From Hydrogenophaga sp. (GTDB lineage: Bacteria; Pseudomonadota; Gammaproteobacteria; Burkholderiales; Burkholderiaceae_C), in the NCBI RefSeq assembly GCF_030656115.1, contig NZ_JAUSOO010000038.1:1-36532 (forward strand): 36,532 bases of DNA. Reading direction: 5' to 3'. The notes under the pieces were generated by a model. It saw nothing but the letters and a program-made list of their open reading frames with translations. It was not told the DNA's origin and ran no database searches. Both the position numbers and the translations under genes were made by a program. This document shows positions 1-10,338 of the stretch, piece by piece (positions within the stretch are counted from its first letter, which is position 1; every line of letters starts with the position of its first letter).

Positions 1-490
1 GCTGTCGGTGGTGCTCACCACCGACGCGGTGTACGCCGCCTTCTACGACGACGAGGTGGCGCGCGGCTTCCTGCATTCGCACAGCTACACCGGCAACCCG
101 CTGGCCTGCCGCGCCGCGCTGGCCACGCTGGACCTGTTTGAGCAGACCGATGCGCTGCGCCAGAACGTGGGCACCAGCCAGCGGCTGGCCGCGCAGTTTG
201 CGCCGCTCACGGCCCATCCCCGAGTGCGCCACGCGCGCCAGCGCGGCATGGTCTTCGCGTGGGATGTGCTCAGCAGCCTGCCCGACTTCGGCCGCCGCTT
301 CGCCCGCCACGCGCTGGCGCAGGGCCTGCTGCTGCGGCCCATCGGCCACACGCTGTACGCCATGCCGCCCTATGTGATCGACGAGGCCGAGGGCGAGCTG
401 CTGGCTCGCGGCGCATTGGCCGCGCTCGACGCCACGCTGGCCGAAGAAACCAGCCCGGCGCCGGTGAGCGGGGTGCCAGATGGCGTTTGA
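1..490 (+). CDS. bioA: Adenosylmethionine-8-amino-7-oxononanoate aminotransferase, C-terminal part
   Basis: Cytosolic PLP enzyme that moves an amino group from S-adenosylmethionine to KAPA, giving DAPA in biotin synthesis. The reading frame is already open at base 2 (LSVVLTTD), so the start and the PLP lysine lie upstream of the window; about 160 C-terminal residues remain. The segment around HSHSYTGNPLACRAAL, and the later GLLLRPIGHTLYAMPPYVI, are typical of the end of BioA and of class III aminotransferases. It overlaps bioD by 11 bases and bioD is the next biotin step, which supports the call over other class III aminotransferases. Confidence 0.9.
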   Translation, partial: LSVVLTTDAVYAAFYDDEVARGFLHSHSYTGNPLACRAALATLDLFEQTDALRQNVGTSQRLAAQFAPLTAHPRVRHARQRGMVFAWDVLSSLPDFGRRFARHALAQGLLLRPIGHTLYAMPPYVIDEAEGELLARGALAALDATLAEETSPAPVSGVPDGV

Positions 491-1190
491 CGGCTGCTTC
501 GTGACCGGCACCGACACCGGCGTGGGCAAGACGCTGGTCAGCGCCGCGCTGCTGCACACGCTGGCGCGCCACCATGCCCGCGTGGTCGGCATGAAGCCGG
601 TGGCAGCCGGTCTGGTGCAACAGGGCGGCGCGTGGGTCGCGGAAGACGTGCTGGCGCTGCGCGCCGCGTCCACCGTGGCCGTGCCGCCCGAACTGGACTG
701 CCCCGTGGCGTTGCCCGAGCCGCTGTCGCCGCACCTGGCGGCCGCGCGCGCCGGCCGGCGCGTGGGCGTGGCCGAGCTGGTGGCTGCGCACCGAGAGCTG
801 CGGAGCCTGGCCGACGTGGTGCTGGTCGAAGGATCGGGTGGCTGGCGCGTGCCGCTGAACGAAGACGAGACCCTGGCCGACCTGGCGGTGGCGCTGGCCC
901 TGCCGGTGGTGCTGGTGGTGGGCATGCGGCTGGGCTGCCTGAACCACGCGCTGCTGACGGCCGAAGCCATCCGTGCCGACGGCCTGCACCTGGCCGGCTG
1001 GGTGGCCAACACCGTGGACCCGGCCATGGCCTGCCGGGACGAGAACATTCAAACGCTGCGCCAGCGCCTGGCCGCGCCGCTGCTGGGCGTCTTGCCCTGG
1101 CAGCCGCAGGGGCCGGACGCGCGCGCGGTGCTGCTGGAATTGCCCAGCGCCTGGAAACACGGAAAGGAAAGCCATGAGCTGGCTGAATGA
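480..1190 (+). CDS. bioD: ATP-dependent dethiobiotin synthetase
   Basis: Closes the ureido ring of dethiobiotin from DAPA, CO2 and ATP; cytosolic and normally dimeric. The 236-residue protein has the P-loop GTDTGVGKT at residues 10-18, the substrate-binding MKPVAAG near residue 38 and the acidic [10 protein letters not shown] motif near residue 118. Length fits the family (about 220-240). The ATG at 480 lies inside the last codons of bioA and the 3' end overlaps bioF by 17 bases, so the three genes are probably translated from one message. The gene order A-D-F is compact. No irregularity seen. Confidence 0.95.
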   Translation: MAFDGCFVTGTDTGVGKTLVSAALLHTLARHHARVVGMKPVAAGLVQQGGAWVAEDVLALRAASTVAVPPELDCPVALPEPLSPHLAAARAGRRVGVAELVAAHRELRSLADVVLVEGSGGWRVPLNEDETLADLAVALALPVVLVVGMRLGCLNHALLTAEAIRADGLHLAGWVANTVDPAMACRDENIQTLRQRLAAPLLGVLPWQPQGPDARAVLLELPSAWKHGKESHELAE

Positions 1191-2439
1191 ATTTGACGAC
1201 CGCCTGGCCGCGCTCGACGCGCAGTCGCTGCGCCGCGTGCGCCGGGCGGTGACGCCCGAGCCGGGCGCCCGCCTGAGCGTGGATGGCGAGTCCCTGCTGG
1301 CCTTCTGCAGCAACGACTACCTGGGCCTCGCGCAAGACCCGTTGCTGCGCCAGGCGGTGCATGCTGCGGTGGATCGCTACGGCGTGGGCTCCGGGGCCTC
1401 GCCCATGGTCAGCGGCCACAGTGTGGCCAACGCGGCGCTGGAGCGCGAGCTGGCCGAGGCGGTGGGCCTGCCGCGCGCGCTGTACTTCTACGCCGGCTAC
1501 GCCACCAATGCGAGCATCGTGCCGGCGCTGGTGGGCGAGGGCGACGCGCTGTTCTCCGACGCACTGAACCACGCCTGCCTGATCGACGGCGCGCGTCTGT
1601 CCAAGGCCGCCGTGCACCGTTTCCCCCACGGCGATCTGGCCAGGCTCGATGCCTTGCTGGCCGCCAGCCCGGCGCGCCGCAAGCTGGTGATCAGCGACGC
1701 GGTGTTCAGCATGGACGGCGACGTGGCCGACATCACCGGCCTGCACGCACTCTGCGAACGGCACGATGCCTTGCTGCTGCTCGATGATGCGCACGGCTTC
1801 GGCGTGCTGGGGCCGCAGGGCCGTGGTGCGCTCGCCGCCGCCGGCCTCACTGGGCCGGGCGCTTCGCCGCGCGTGCTCTACATGGCCACGCTGGGCAAGG
1901 CCCTGGGTGTGGCGGGCGCCTTTGTGGCCGGGCCCGAGCCCCTGGTGGAGTGGCTGCTGCAGAAGACCCGCAGCTACACCTACGCCACCGCCGCGCCCGC
2001 CCTGCTGGCCGAGGCGGTGCGCGCCGGCCTGCGCTGTGTGCTCGGTGCCGAGGGCGAACGCCGGCGGCAGCACCTGGCCGCGCTGATTGCCCAACTGCGC
2101 GAAGGTCTCGCGCCCGGTGCCAACGCCGCGGTGGACGCCGCCGGCTGGACCCTGATGCCCTCGCACACCGCGATCCAGCCCTTGGTCATCGGCGACAACG
2201 CCGCCGCGCTGACCGTGATGGCCGCGCTGCGCGAGCAGGGGATCTGGGTGCCCGCGATCCGCCCGCCCACGGTGCCGGCGGGCACCGCGCGGTTGCGCAT
2301 CGCGCTGTCGGCGGCGCACCAGGCCGAGGACGTGGACGCCTTGCTGGGTGCGCTGCGGGCCGCTGCGGCCGGTTTGAGCGCGGGCCGCGCCTACGAGTCG
2401 GGCCAGCGGGCTGTGGCAGCGGCCACGCAGGACGCCTGA
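1174..2439 (+). CDS. bioF: 8-amino-7-oxononanoate synthase
   Basis: PLP-dependent decarboxylative condensation of L-alanine with pimeloyl-ACP/CoA to KAPA, the first step of biotin ring assembly. The 421-residue product has the alpha-oxoamine synthase signatures [10 protein letters not shown] (about residue 50), the GYATN region, [23 protein letters not shown] and [13 protein letters not shown]. The PLP lysine is K242 in [10 protein letters not shown]. The reading frame extends further upstream, but the ATG at 1174 gives the family N-terminus ([15 protein letters not shown]) and follows a purine-rich GGAAAGGAAA. It overlaps bioD by 17 bases and lies 5 bases before cbiB. Confidence 0.95.
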   Translation: MSWLNEFDDRLAALDAQSLRRVRRAVTPEPGARLSVDGESLLAFCSNDYLGLAQDPLLRQAVHAAVDRYGVGSGASPMVSGHSVANAALERELAEAVGLPRALYFYAGYATNASIVPALVGEGDALFSDALNHACLIDGARLSKAAVHRFPHGDLARLDALLAASPARRKLVISDAVFSMDGDVADITGLHALCERHDALLLLDDAHGFGVLGPQGRGALAAAGLTGPGASPRVLYMATLGKALGVAGAFVAGPEPLVEWLLQKTRSYTYATAAPALLAEAVRAGLRCVLGAEGERRRQHLAALIAQLREGLAPGANAAVDAAGWTLMPSHTAIQPLVIGDNAAALTVMAALREQGIWVPAIRPPTVPAGTARLRIALSAAHQAEDVDALLGALRAAAAGLSAGRAYESGQRAVAAATQDA

Positions 2440-2444
2440 ACACC

Positions 2445-3458
2445 ATGGCCGAGCTGGCAGCGCTGCCGTTCTGGACCGTGATGGCCCTTGCCATCGGGGT
2501 GGCGCTGTTCATCGACCGCTGCTGGGGCGAGCCACCACCCCGCTGGCACCCGGTGGTGTGGATGGGCCACTACCTCGGGGCGCTGGGTCGGCGCATCGCG
2601 CCGGTGATGGGCGGGCCGGCGGCCGGTGCGGCGCGGCCGTTCGTGGCGGGCGCGCTGGCCTGGGTCGTCGGGGCGCTGCTGGTGGTGGTGATCGCTTTCG
2701 CGGCGACCCGGGCCGTGAGCGGTTGGCCGGCCTGGCTGCAAGCCTTGGCGGTGGGCGTGCTGCTCAAACCCTTGCTGGCCTGGCGCATGTTGCGCGACGA
2801 GGTGCGGGCGGTTGAGGCCTGCCTGGGCGCGTCGCTGGCGCAAGGTCGCGCCCGCCTGGCCTGGCTGGTCAGCCGCGATGTGAATGTGCTCGACGCGGCC
2901 CAGGTGCGCGAAAGCGCCATCGAAACCCTGGCCGAAAACCTCAACGACTCGGTGGTGGCACCGCTGTTCTGGTTTGCCGTGGCCGGCCTGCCCGGCGCGG
3001 CGCTGTACCGCTTTGCCAACACCGCCGACGCCATGTGGGGCTACCGGGGCGAGCGCCAGGGCCGCGACTGGACCTGGGCCGGCAAGTGGGCGGCGCGTGC
3101 CGACGACGTGCTGTCGTGGCTGCCCGCGCGCATCACGGCGGTGCTGCTCGCGGGGCTGGATGGACGGGGTGGGGCGGTCCGCTGGCGGCAGGTGCGCGCG
3201 CAAGCGGGCCTCACGCCATCGCCCAACAGCGGCTGGCCCATGGCCGCCATGGCGCTGGCGCTGGACGTGCGTTTGGCCAAGCCCGGCGTGTACACGCTGC
3301 ATCCGGCTGGGCGCAGCCCGCAGGCGGCAGACACCGCGCAGGCACTGCGTTTGGCCGGTCGTGTGGTGGGCGCGCTGGCACTGTTGGCGGGGGTGGTGGG
3401 GGTGGTGGGGGTGGTGGCTGCGGTGAGTCTGGGTGCCCGCTTGAAGGTGTTGGCATGA
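2445..3458 (+). CDS. cbiB: Adenosylcobinamide-phosphate synthase (CbiB/CobD family)
   Basis: Integral membrane enzyme that attaches aminopropanol or its phosphate to adenosylcobyric acid in late cobalamin synthesis (CbiB in Salmonella, CobD in Pseudomonas nomenclature). The 337-residue protein has the N-terminal DRCWGEPPPRWHPVVWMG motif, several hydrophobic segments, the SRDVNVLD region, the ESAIETLAENLNDSVVAPLFW motif and FANTADAMWGYRGER, all diagnostic. The ATG at 2445 follows the bioF stop by 5 bases. Its stop overlaps the next start as ATGA. Near the C-terminus a GVV tripeptide is repeated three times, encoded by a 9-bp tandem repeat. Confidence 0.93.
   Translation: MAELAALPFWTVMALAIGVALFIDRCWGEPPPRWHPVVWMGHYLGALGRRIAPVMGGPAAGAARPFVAGALAWVVGALLVVVIAFAATRAVSGWPAWLQALAVGVLLKPLLAWRMLRDEVRAVEACLGASLAQGRARLAWLVSRDVNVLDAAQVRESAIETLAENLNDSVVAPLFWFAVAGLPGAALYRFANTADAMWGYRGERQGRDWTWAGKWAARADDVLSWLPARITAVLLAGLDGRGGAVRWRQVRAQAGLTPSPNSGWPMAAMALALDVRLAKPGVYTLHPAGRSPQAADTAQALRLAGRVVGALALLAGVVGVVGVVAAVSLGARLKVLA
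3389..3415 (+). repeat. Three tandem copies of a 9-bp G-rich unit inside cbiB
   Basis: GGGGGTGGT occurs three times without interruption (3389-3397, 3398-3406, 3407-3415). It encodes Gly-Val-Val repeats in the last hydrophobic segment of CbiB. The unit length is a multiple of three, so copy-number change would lengthen or shorten the helix without a frameshift. The G5 tracts also make this a possible G-quadruplex on the coding strand. Confidence 0.85.
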
Positions 3459-4519
3459 GCCGCCTTCAACACCGCTTGCACGGGGGCCCCGATGCCCTGG
3501 GCGTGCCGCGCTGGGACTTTTCAACCAACGCCAACGCCTGCGGGCCGTGCCCCACGGCCTTGGCCGCTGTGCAGCAGGCCGACGCGCCGCACTACCCCGA
3601 CCCGGCCTACACCGCCTTGCGCGCGTCGCTCGCGGCGTTTCACGGCGTGGCGCTGGAGCGCCTGGTGCTGGCGGGCAGTGCCAGTGAGTTCATCGCCCGC
3701 ATCACCGCTGCCGTGGCGCATGCGGGCGGTCAGCGCGTGTGGCTGCCGCCGCAGGCCTATGGCGACTACGGCCACGCGGCGCAGGCCTGGGGTTTGCAGC
3801 GCGTGGACCAGCCAGGGCAGGCCGCATTGGCCTGGCTGTGCGAGCCGTCCAGCCCACGGGGCAGCGCTGAACCCCTGGCCGCCACCGTGGCCGAAACCGA
3901 TGCCGTGGTGGTGTTGGACCGTGCCTACGAACCCCTGCGCCTGAGCGGGCGCTGCAGCTTGGACGCCGAAGCGCTGGGCCGGGTGTGGCAACTCTGGTCG
4001 CCCAACAAGGCGCTGGGCCTGACGGGCGTGCGCGGCGCCTACGCCATTGCCCCCGGGCACGGGTTGGCGCTGGCGCGCAGGCTCGACCAGATGGCGCCGT
4101 CCTGGCCGCTGGGCGCGCACGCCGTGGCCATGCTCACCGCCTGGGCGCAGGCCGACACGCAGCACTGGCTGGCGCAAAGCCGCCAGCAACTGGCCCGCTG
4201 GAAGACCGATCAGCTGGCCCTGCTGCAGCACGCTGGCTGGCACTGCCTGCCCAGCGATGCCAATTACCTGTGTGCCCAGGCACCGCAGCCGGTGGACGCG
4301 GCCGCCCTGCGCGCGCAGGGCATCAAGCTGCGCGACACCACCTCGCTGGGCCTGCCGGGGCACTGGCGCCTGGGCGTGCTGCCGCCCGTGGCGCAGCAAG
4401 CGCTTGGGGCTGCGTTGTGGGCGCAGGGCTGTGTGGGCGGTCAAGAGGCCCTCGACAAGGGCTTCAAGGGCGGCAAGGTCGTCAAGGGTCATGCCGGTGG
4501 CTTGTCCACCCTCCCGTGA
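3455..4519 (+). CDS. cobD: Threonine-phosphate decarboxylase-like PLP enzyme of the cobalamin pathway
   Basis: Predicted to make (R)-1-amino-2-propanol phosphate from L-threonine phosphate, the linker used by CbiB (named CobD in Salmonella, CobC in Pseudomonas). The 354-residue protein is a class I/II aminotransferase fold: DFSTNANACGPCP near residue 21 matches the family's N-terminal DFSxNxNPxGxP, HYPDP follows, and the PLP lysine is K185 in SPNKALGLTGVRGAY. The start at 3455 is the ATGA overlap with cbiB. The last roughly 30 residues, from about GCVGGQEALDK on, are Gly/Lys-rich and look unlike the family end; they abut the Wadjet cassette. HisC-like function is less likely given the neighbours. 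Confidence 0.87.
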   Translation: MSRLQHRLHGGPDALGVPRWDFSTNANACGPCPTALAAVQQADAPHYPDPAYTALRASLAAFHGVALERLVLAGSASEFIARITAAVAHAGGQRVWLPPQAYGDYGHAAQAWGLQRVDQPGQAALAWLCEPSSPRGSAEPLAATVAETDAVVVLDRAYEPLRLSGRCSLDAEALGRVWQLWSPNKALGLTGVRGAYAIAPGHGLALARRLDQMAPSWPLGAHAVAMLTAWAQADTQHWLAQSRQQLARWKTDQLALLQHAGWHCLPSDANYLCAQAPQPVDAAALRAQGIKLRDTTSLGLPGHWRLGVLPPVAQQALGAALWAQGCVGGQEALDKGFKGGKVVKGHAGGLSTLP

Positions 4520-4560
4520 AAATCTGAACATTTTTAGACCCAGGCCCCAGGCGTTTCACC

Positions 4561-6030
4561 ATGCAACTCGACTTCCACACCCTGGACATGCAGCGCCGCC
4601 AGCACCCGGCCTGGCGCTTGCTGTTGGCCGACTCGGCCCCGCTGGTGGCCAGCTTTTTGCACCGCGTGTTTGTGCAGCCCAATGTGCGGGTGATGGCGCA
4701 AGCCCCCTTGGTGGAGGCGCTGGAAGACACGCTCTACGGCCTGCGCGAAACCCTGGGCCAGCAGGTGTTTCCCAAAAGCGCGCAAGCCTATTTGAACGAC
4801 TGGGCCGCCAACGACAAAGGCTGGCTGCGCAAGTTTTACCCGCTGGGCTCTGACGAACCCCACTACGACCTGACCCCGCCCACCGAACGCGCCCTGGCCT
4901 GGCTGGCCAGCTTGTCCGAGCGCAGTTTTGTCGGCACCGAATCGCGCTTGCTCACGCTGTTTGGCCTGCTCAAGCAAATGAACGACGGCAGCGAAACCAG
5001 CCCCGAAGCCCGCCTGGCCGAGCTGCACGTCCAGCGCGCCGCCATCGAGGCCGAAATGGCCCGTGTGCAAGAAGGCGACCTGGCCTTGCTGGACGACACC
5101 GCGCTGAAAGACCGCTTTCAGCAATTCAGCGCCTTGGCCCGCGAACTGCTGGCCGATTTTCGGGAGGTGGAGCACAACTTTCGGGCGCTTGACCGCTCGG
5201 TGCGCGAGCGCATCGCCCTGTGGGACGGGGCCAAGGGCGCGCTGCTGCAAGACATCATGGGCCAGCGCGACGCCATTGCCGAGTCCGACCAAGGCAAAAG
5301 CTTTCGTGCGTTTTGGGACTTTTTGATGTCGCAGTCGCGCCAGGAAGCCTTTACCGACCTGCTGGCGCGGGTGCTGGAACTGCCCGCCGTGGCCGACCTG
5401 CAGCCCGACCAGCGCCTCAAGCGCGTGCATTACGACTGGCTCGACGCCGGTGAACACGCCCAGCGCACCGTGGCCCAGCTCTCGCAGCAGCTGCGCCGTT
5501 TTCTGGACGACAAAGCCTGGCTGGAAAACCGCCGCATCATGGACATTTTGCGCAGCATCGAAGGCCGCGCCCTGGCCCTGCGCGACACCGCACCCGCCAG
5601 CCTGCGCAGCCCAGACTTTGCCCACATCGACGAGATTGGCACCGACATCGAGCTGCCGCTGGAGCGCCCGCTGCACCAGATCGCACCGCAAACCCTGCTG
5701 ACCCGCGTGGCCTTGCAAGCGGGCGGTGATGATGCCGACGCCTCTGCGCTGTTCGCCCAGGTGCGGGTGGACAAAGCGGCGCTGGCCGCCCACGTTCGCC
5801 AGTCGCTGCAAACCCAGCCCCAAGTCACCCTGGCCGCGCTGCTGCAAACCCGCCCGCTGCAACAAGGCTTGGGCGAACTGGTGGCCTATTTGCAGCTCGC
5901 CAGCGAATCGCCTGGCTCGGTGGTGGACGAGGCTACCGAAGACGTGGTGGCTTGGGTGGTGCGCGATGAGGCGGGCCTTGAAATGACCCGCCGTGCGCGC
6001 TTGCCTAGGGTGATTTTTGTGCGGGGCTGA
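4561..6030 (+). CDS. jetA: Wadjet subunit JetA (DUF3375, kleisin/MukF-like)
   Basis: Kleisin-like subunit of the Wadjet condensin complex, which extrudes DNA and lets JetD cut small circular plasmids. The 489-residue protein begins with the DUF3375 N-terminal pattern (QRRQHPAWRLLLADSAPLV) and has LNDWAANDKGWLRKFYP near residue 80. A charged, coiled-coil-prone middle (about 140-230) contains EHNFRALDRSVRERI, and DFLMSQSRQEAF and the FLDDKAWLENRRIMDILR segment lie further on. The ATG at 4561 is 41 bases after cobD. Assignment rests on family features plus the jetB-jetC-jetD genes behind it; the DUF3375 form points to type I Wadjet. Confidence 0.9.
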   Translation: MQLDFHTLDMQRRQHPAWRLLLADSAPLVASFLHRVFVQPNVRVMAQAPLVEALEDTLYGLRETLGQQVFPKSAQAYLNDWAANDKGWLRKFYPLGSDEPHYDLTPPTERALAWLASLSERSFVGTESRLLTLFGLLKQMNDGSETSPEARLAELHVQRAAIEAEMARVQEGDLALLDDTALKDRFQQFSALARELLADFREVEHNFRALDRSVRERIALWDGAKGALLQDIMGQRDAIAESDQGKSFRAFWDFLMSQSRQEAFTDLLARVLELPAVADLQPDQRLKRVHYDWLDAGEHAQRTVAQLSQQLRRFLDDKAWLENRRIMDILRSIEGRALALRDTAPASLRSPDFAHIDEIGTDIELPLERPLHQIAPQTLLTRVALQAGGDDADASALFAQVRVDKAALAAHVRQSLQTQPQVTLAALLQTRPLQQGLGELVAYLQLASESPGSVVDEATEDVVAWVVRDEAGLEMTRRARLPRVIFVRG

Positions 6031-6142
6031 GGGGTGTTCAAGCGGCTGTTCAACCCGTCTGTAGCCGGGGCTACCAGCTCCAGATTTGCCGCACAACCAG
6101 AACCATAATCGGCAGCATATGGCCACACACATGAGGGAACCC

Positions 6143-6841
6143 ATGCCACCCACTCCACCGGGTTTTGCCATGAATCCAGACCTGCCCAGCGTGGCGCCAG
6201 CAGCCCAGCCCAGCGCACCCCAACCCGACCTTACCCGGCTGGTGGTGCCCTTGCTCAAAGGCGTGATGTACCGCGAAGACGACGCCGCGCAGTGGGCCGC
6301 TTTGCTGCAACTGCAAGCCCGCGTGCGCGACTACGTGGCGGTGTTGGCGCTGGATTTGGTGGTGGACGAGGCCGAGGGCTATGCCTTTGTGCGCGCCCAG
6401 CCGGTGGATGAAAACGCCGACAAACTGCCGCGCCTGGTGCGCCGCCAGCCGCTGAGCTTTCAGGTCAGTTTGCTGCTGGCGCTGTTGCGCAAAAAACTGG
6501 CCGAATTCGATGCCAGCGGCGGCGACACGCGCTTGATCCTGCCGCGCAGCGCGGTGGTGGAGCTGGTGCGCGTGTTTTTGCCAGCGGGGTCCAACGAATC
6601 CAAACTGATCGACCAGATCGACACCCAACTGGGCAAGGTGGTGGAGCTGGGCTTTGTGCGCCGCCTCAAAACCGGCACCGACGGCGCAGCCGCCCGGCCC
6701 GCGCAAGAGCCGGTGTACGAGGTGCGCCGCATCCTCAAGGCCTTTGTGGACGCCCAATGGCTGGCCGACTTTGACGAGCGCCTGGCCGCGTACCAACGGC
6801 AACTGCTCACGCCAGAAACCGGGACCAGCGATGAAGCTTGA
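6143..6841 (+). CDS. jetB: Wadjet subunit JetB (DUF4194, MukE-like)
   Basis: Small winged-helix accessory subunit that binds the JetA kleisin, as MukE binds MukF. The conserved part runs from about [15 protein letters not shown] to [18 protein letters not shown] and contains [20 protein letters not shown] and the [18 protein letters not shown] segment. In-frame starts exist at 6086 (TTG), 6119, 6131, 6143 and 6170. ATG 6143 is chosen because GAGGGAA lies 3 bases upstream of it, giving 232 residues with a Pro-rich leader. The gene overlaps jetC by 11 bases. Family identity is inferred from motifs and position between jetA and jetC. Confidence 0.86.
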   Translation: MPPTPPGFAMNPDLPSVAPAAQPSAPQPDLTRLVVPLLKGVMYREDDAAQWAALLQLQARVRDYVAVLALDLVVDEAEGYAFVRAQPVDENADKLPRLVRRQPLSFQVSLLLALLRKKLAEFDASGGDTRLILPRSAVVELVRVFLPAGSNESKLIDQIDTQLGKVVELGFVRRLKTGTDGAAARPAQEPVYEVRRILKAFVDAQWLADFDERLAAYQRQLLTPETGTSDEA

Positions 6842-9800
6842 AGCCCACCCGCCCGCTGGTTTTCGGCTCACGCGGCTGGAGGTGTTGAACTGGGGCACGT
6901 TTGACAAACGGGTGTGGACGCTGGCGCTGGATGGCCGCAACGGTTTGCTGACCGGCGACATCGGTTCGGGCAAATCCACCCTGGTGGACGCCATCACCAC
7001 GCTCCTGGTGCCCGCGCACCGCGTGGCCTACAACAAGGCCGCCGGGGCCGATGCCCGCGAGCGCTCGTTGCGCTCGTATGTGCTGGGGCATTACAAGTCC
7101 GAGCGCAACGAGGCCAGCGGCCACGCCAAGCCGGTGGCGCTGCGCAGCGCCAGCGACTACGCGGTGATTTTGGGTGTGTTCCACAACGCGGGCTACGACC
7201 AAACCGTGACGCTGGCCCAGGTGTTTTGGCTGAAAGACAGCTTTGGCCAGCCCGAGCGCTTGTACGCCGTGGCCGACAAAGCCTTGTCCATCACCACCGA
7301 TTTTTCTGACTTTGGCACCACGGTGGCCGCGCTGCGCAGCCGTCTGCGCAAAAACAGCGTGAGTCTGTTTGACAGCTTTCCGCCCTACAGCGCGCACTTT
7401 CGCCGCCGCTTTGGCGGCATGGGTGAGCAGGCGCTGGAGCTGTTTCACCAAACCGTGTCGATGAAATCGGTGGGCAACCTGACCGACTTTGTGCGCCACC
7501 ACATGCTGGAGCCGTTTGATGTGGCACCGCGCATTGCCGGGCTGCTGGCCCACTTTGACGACCTGAGCCGCGCCCATGCCGCCGTGCTCAAGGCCAAAGA
7601 ACAGGTGAACCTGCTCACCCCGCTGGTGGCCGACTGCGACCAGCACAGCGCCCAGGTGGAGCAAGCCAGCGGGCTGCGCCAGTGCCGCGACGCGCTCAAG
7701 CCCTGGTTTGCAGACCGCAAGCGCACGCTGCTGGACCAACGGCTGGACAACCTGGGCCTGCAACTGGCCAGCGAAACCGCCAAGGTGGAGCGGCTGGAGG
7801 CGCAGCAACGCGAGGTGCGCAGCAAAGAAAGCGCGCTGCGCCTGAGCATCGCCCAGCGCGGCGGCGACCGCCTGGCGCAGCTCGATGCCGACATCGAGCG
7901 CCAGCAAACCGAGCAGAACCGCCGCCAGAAAAACGCCCAGCGTTACGACCAATTGCGCCGCAGCCTGGGCCTGCTGCAAGTGGCCAACCGCGAAGAGCTG
8001 CACACCCAGCAGCAAGGCTGTGTGCAGCGCCGCCAGGCCGACAGCGAGCGCGACGCCGAGGTGCAAAACACGCTCACCGAACTCGGTGTGGACATGGCCC
8101 AAGGCCGGCACGAATGCCGCAGCTTGCAAGACGAAATCCACAGCCTGCGCGCTCGGCGCAGCAACATGGCCGCGCAACACATCGCCCTGCGCGCTGCGCT
8201 GTGCGCCGCGTTGGGTTTGCGCGAAGACAGCATGCCGTTTGCCGGGGAGCTGCTGCAGGTGCACGACGACGCCCGCGACTGGGAAGGCGCTGCCGAGCGC
8301 CTGCTGCACAGCTTTGCCTTGTCTTTGCTGGTGCCTGAGCTGCATTACGCCCGGGTGGCGCAGTGGGTGGACGACACCCACCTGAAAGGGCGGCTGGTGT
8401 ACTTTCGGGTGCGCGACCCGGCCCGCAGTGAGCGCCCTGCGCCGCCTCTGCCCGCGCAATCACTGGCGCGAAAAATCGCCATCAAGCCCGATTCACCGTT
8501 CTACACCTGGCTGGAAAATGAGGTGGCACGCCGCTTTGACCACGCCTGCTGCACCACACCCGAGCAGTTTCGCGCCGAGCCCAAAGCCATGACCCGCGCC
8601 GGGCACATCAAAACCAGCGGTGAGCGCCACGAAAAAGACGACCGTCACCGCTTGGACGACCGCAGCCGCTATGTGCTGGGCTGGAGCAACGCCGCCAAAC
8701 TGGCCGTGTTGGAGGGCAAGCTGCGTGTGTGGGAAGCGCGCCTGGGCACGCTGGGCCAAAAAATTGCCGAGCTGCAGCAAGAGCAGCGGGCCATTCGCGA
8801 GCGCCTGGAAAACCTGGCCAAGCTGGAAGAATTTCAAGACTTTGCCGACCTGGACTGGCCAGCCAACGCCCGCGAAGTGGCGCGCCTGAAAGACGAGCGG
8901 GCGGCGCTGGAAGCCGCCTCGGACGTGTTGGCCGCGCTCACCCGCCAATTGAGCGAGCTGGAGGCCGAGCGCGACAAGCTGGAACAGCAGCGCATGGAGC
9001 AGCGCGACAAACGCTCGAAAACCGAGCAAAAAATCAGCGACGCCCAACAGCAGCGCCGCGACGCAGAAGCCCTGCTGGCGCAAGCCCCGCCGGGTTTTGA
9101 AGCGCTGGCGCTGCGCCTGGAAGAGCTGTTGCAGAACCTGCAAACTGCGCAAGGAGACAGCGCCGAGGCCAAACGCTGGTCCGCCATCACGGTCGAGTCC
9201 TGCGATGCCCGAGAGCGCGACATGCGCGAACACCTGGAAAGCGCCATCGACAGCACCGACAAACGCGCCACCCGCTTGCAGGCAAAAATCATCGACGCCA
9301 TGCGCAGCTTCAGCCACCGCTTTCCGGTGGAGACGCAAGAGTTTGACGTGTCGGTGGGCGCGGCCAGCGAATACCGCAGCCTGTTGCAGCGCCTGGTGGC
9401 CGACGACCTGCCGCGTTTTGAGGCCGACTTCAAACGCGCGCTGAACGAAAACACGGTGCGCGAAATGGCCAACTTCAGCGCGCAGCTGAACAAAGAGCGC
9501 GAAACCATCAAAGAACGCATTGAGCGCATCAACCAGTCGCTCACGCAAATCGACTACAACCCGGGCCGCTTCATTGCCCTGGCGCTGCAAACCACGCCCG
9601 ACGCCGAGGTGCGCGACTTTCAAACCGAGCTGCGCAGCTGCCTGGACGACAGCCTGGGCGGCGATGCGCCCAGCGGCCCCTACGCCGAAGCCAAGTTCTT
9701 GCAGGTCAAACACATCATCGAGCGCCTGCGCGGCCGCGAGGGCCAAACCGAGCAAGACCGGCGCTGGAGCACGAAGGTGACCGATGTGCGCAACTGGTTT

Positions 9801-10265
9801 GTGTTTGCCGCCAGCGAACGCTGGCGCGAAGACCAGCGCGAACACGAACACTATTCAGACGCGGGCGGCAAGTCCGGCGGGCAAAAAGAAAAACTGGCCT
9901 ACACCATTTTGGCGGCCAGCCTGGCCTACCAATTTGGCCTGGCCTGGGGCGAAACCCGCTCCAAAAGCTTCCGCTTCGTCGTCATCGACGAAGCCTTTGG
10001 CCGGGGCTCCGACGAGTCGGCCCAATACGGCCTGCAACTGTTTGAAAAGCTCAGTTTGCAACTGCTCATCGTCACCCCGCTGCAAAAAATCCACATCATC
10101 GAACCCTTTGTCTCCAGCGTCGGCTTTGTGCACAACGTGGAAGGCCGCGATTCGCGGCTGCGCAATTTGAGCATGGAGGCGTATCGGGAGGAGAAGGAAC
10201 GGGCCGCTGGCAGGGAAGCGATGGCGCTGGCGGTTCGTGAAACAGGGGGCCAACGTGGGCTTTGA
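6831..10265 (+). CDS. jetC: Wadjet SMC-like ATPase JetC (MukB-like)
   Basis: Motor of the complex: an SMC-type ATPase that dimerises, binds ATP between heads and extrudes DNA loops. The 1144-residue protein has Walker [10 protein letters not shown] at residues 42-50, long charged coiled-coil arms (roughly 240-400 and 620-780, rich in Glu/Arg/Gln), the ABC signature [11 protein letters not shown] near 1012-1022 and Walker [18 protein letters not shown] near 1047-1063. The C-terminal [10 protein letters not shown] region follows. The ATG at 6831 overlaps jetB. Size and head architecture match JetC rather than chromosomal MukB (about 1480 residues). All catalytic motifs look intact. Confidence 0.93.
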   Translation: MKLEAHPPAGFRLTRLEVLNWGTFDKRVWTLALDGRNGLLTGDIGSGKSTLVDAITTLLVPAHRVAYNKAAGADARERSLRSYVLGHYKSERNEASGHAKPVALRSASDYAVILGVFHNAGYDQTVTLAQVFWLKDSFGQPERLYAVADKALSITTDFSDFGTTVAALRSRLRKNSVSLFDSFPPYSAHFRRRFGGMGEQALELFHQTVSMKSVGNLTDFVRHHMLEPFDVAPRIAGLLAHFDDLSRAHAAVLKAKEQVNLLTPLVADCDQHSAQVEQASGLRQCRDALKPWFADRKRTLLDQRLDNLGLQLASETAKVERLEAQQREVRSKESALRLSIAQRGGDRLAQLDADIERQQTEQNRRQKNAQRYDQLRRSLGLLQVANREELHTQQQGCVQRRQADSERDAEVQNTLTELGVDMAQGRHECRSLQDEIHSLRARRSNMAAQHIALRAALCAALGLREDSMPFAGELLQVHDDARDWEGAAERLLHSFALSLLVPELHYARVAQWVDDTHLKGRLVYFRVRDPARSERPAPPLPAQSLARKIAIKPDSPFYTWLENEVARRFDHACCTTPEQFRAEPKAMTRAGHIKTSGERHEKDDRHRLDDRSRYVLGWSNAAKLAVLEGKLRVWEARLGTLGQKIAELQQEQRAIRERLENLAKLEEFQDFADLDWPANAREVARLKDERAALEAASDVLAALTRQLSELEAERDKLEQQRMEQRDKRSKTEQKISDAQQQRRDAEALLAQAPPGFEALALRLEELLQNLQTAQGDSAEAKRWSAITVESCDARERDMREHLESAIDSTDKRATRLQAKIIDAMRSFSHRFPVETQEFDVSVGAASEYRSLLQRLVADDLPRFEADFKRALNENTVREMANFSAQLNKERETIKERIERINQSLTQIDYNPGRFIALALQTTPDAEVRDFQTELRSCLDDSLGGDAPSGPYAEAKFLQVKHIIERLRGREGQTEQDRRWSTKVTDVRNWFVFAASERWREDQREHEHYSDAGGKSGGQKEKLAYTILAASLAYQFGLAWGETRSKSFRFVVIDEAFGRGSDESAQYGLQLFEKLSLQLLIVTPLQKIHIIEPFVSSVGFVHNVEGRDSRLRNLSMEAYREEKERAAGREAMALAVRETGGQRGL

Positions 10266-10338
10266 GATGGACGCATGCCTGGGTGCGGCGCTGCATCGCC
10301 GCCCCTTGCACATTGGCCGGGGCCGTTCCCTCACGCCT

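Noticed and set aside
2400..2445. Cobalamin riboswitch ahead of cbiB
   Set aside because: Only 5 bases separate bioF from cbiB and no B12-box-like sequence was recognised upstream of any cobalamin gene in the window.
4534..6258. 574-codon minus-strand open frame across jetA
   Set aside because: Shadow of jetA; Gln/Gly/His-rich translation with no recognisable domain.
6831..10265. Chromosomal condensin MukB
   Set aside because: The protein is shorter than MukB, and the adjacent DUF3375, DUF4194 and TOPRIM (JetD) genes define Wadjet; MukF and MukE genes are absent.
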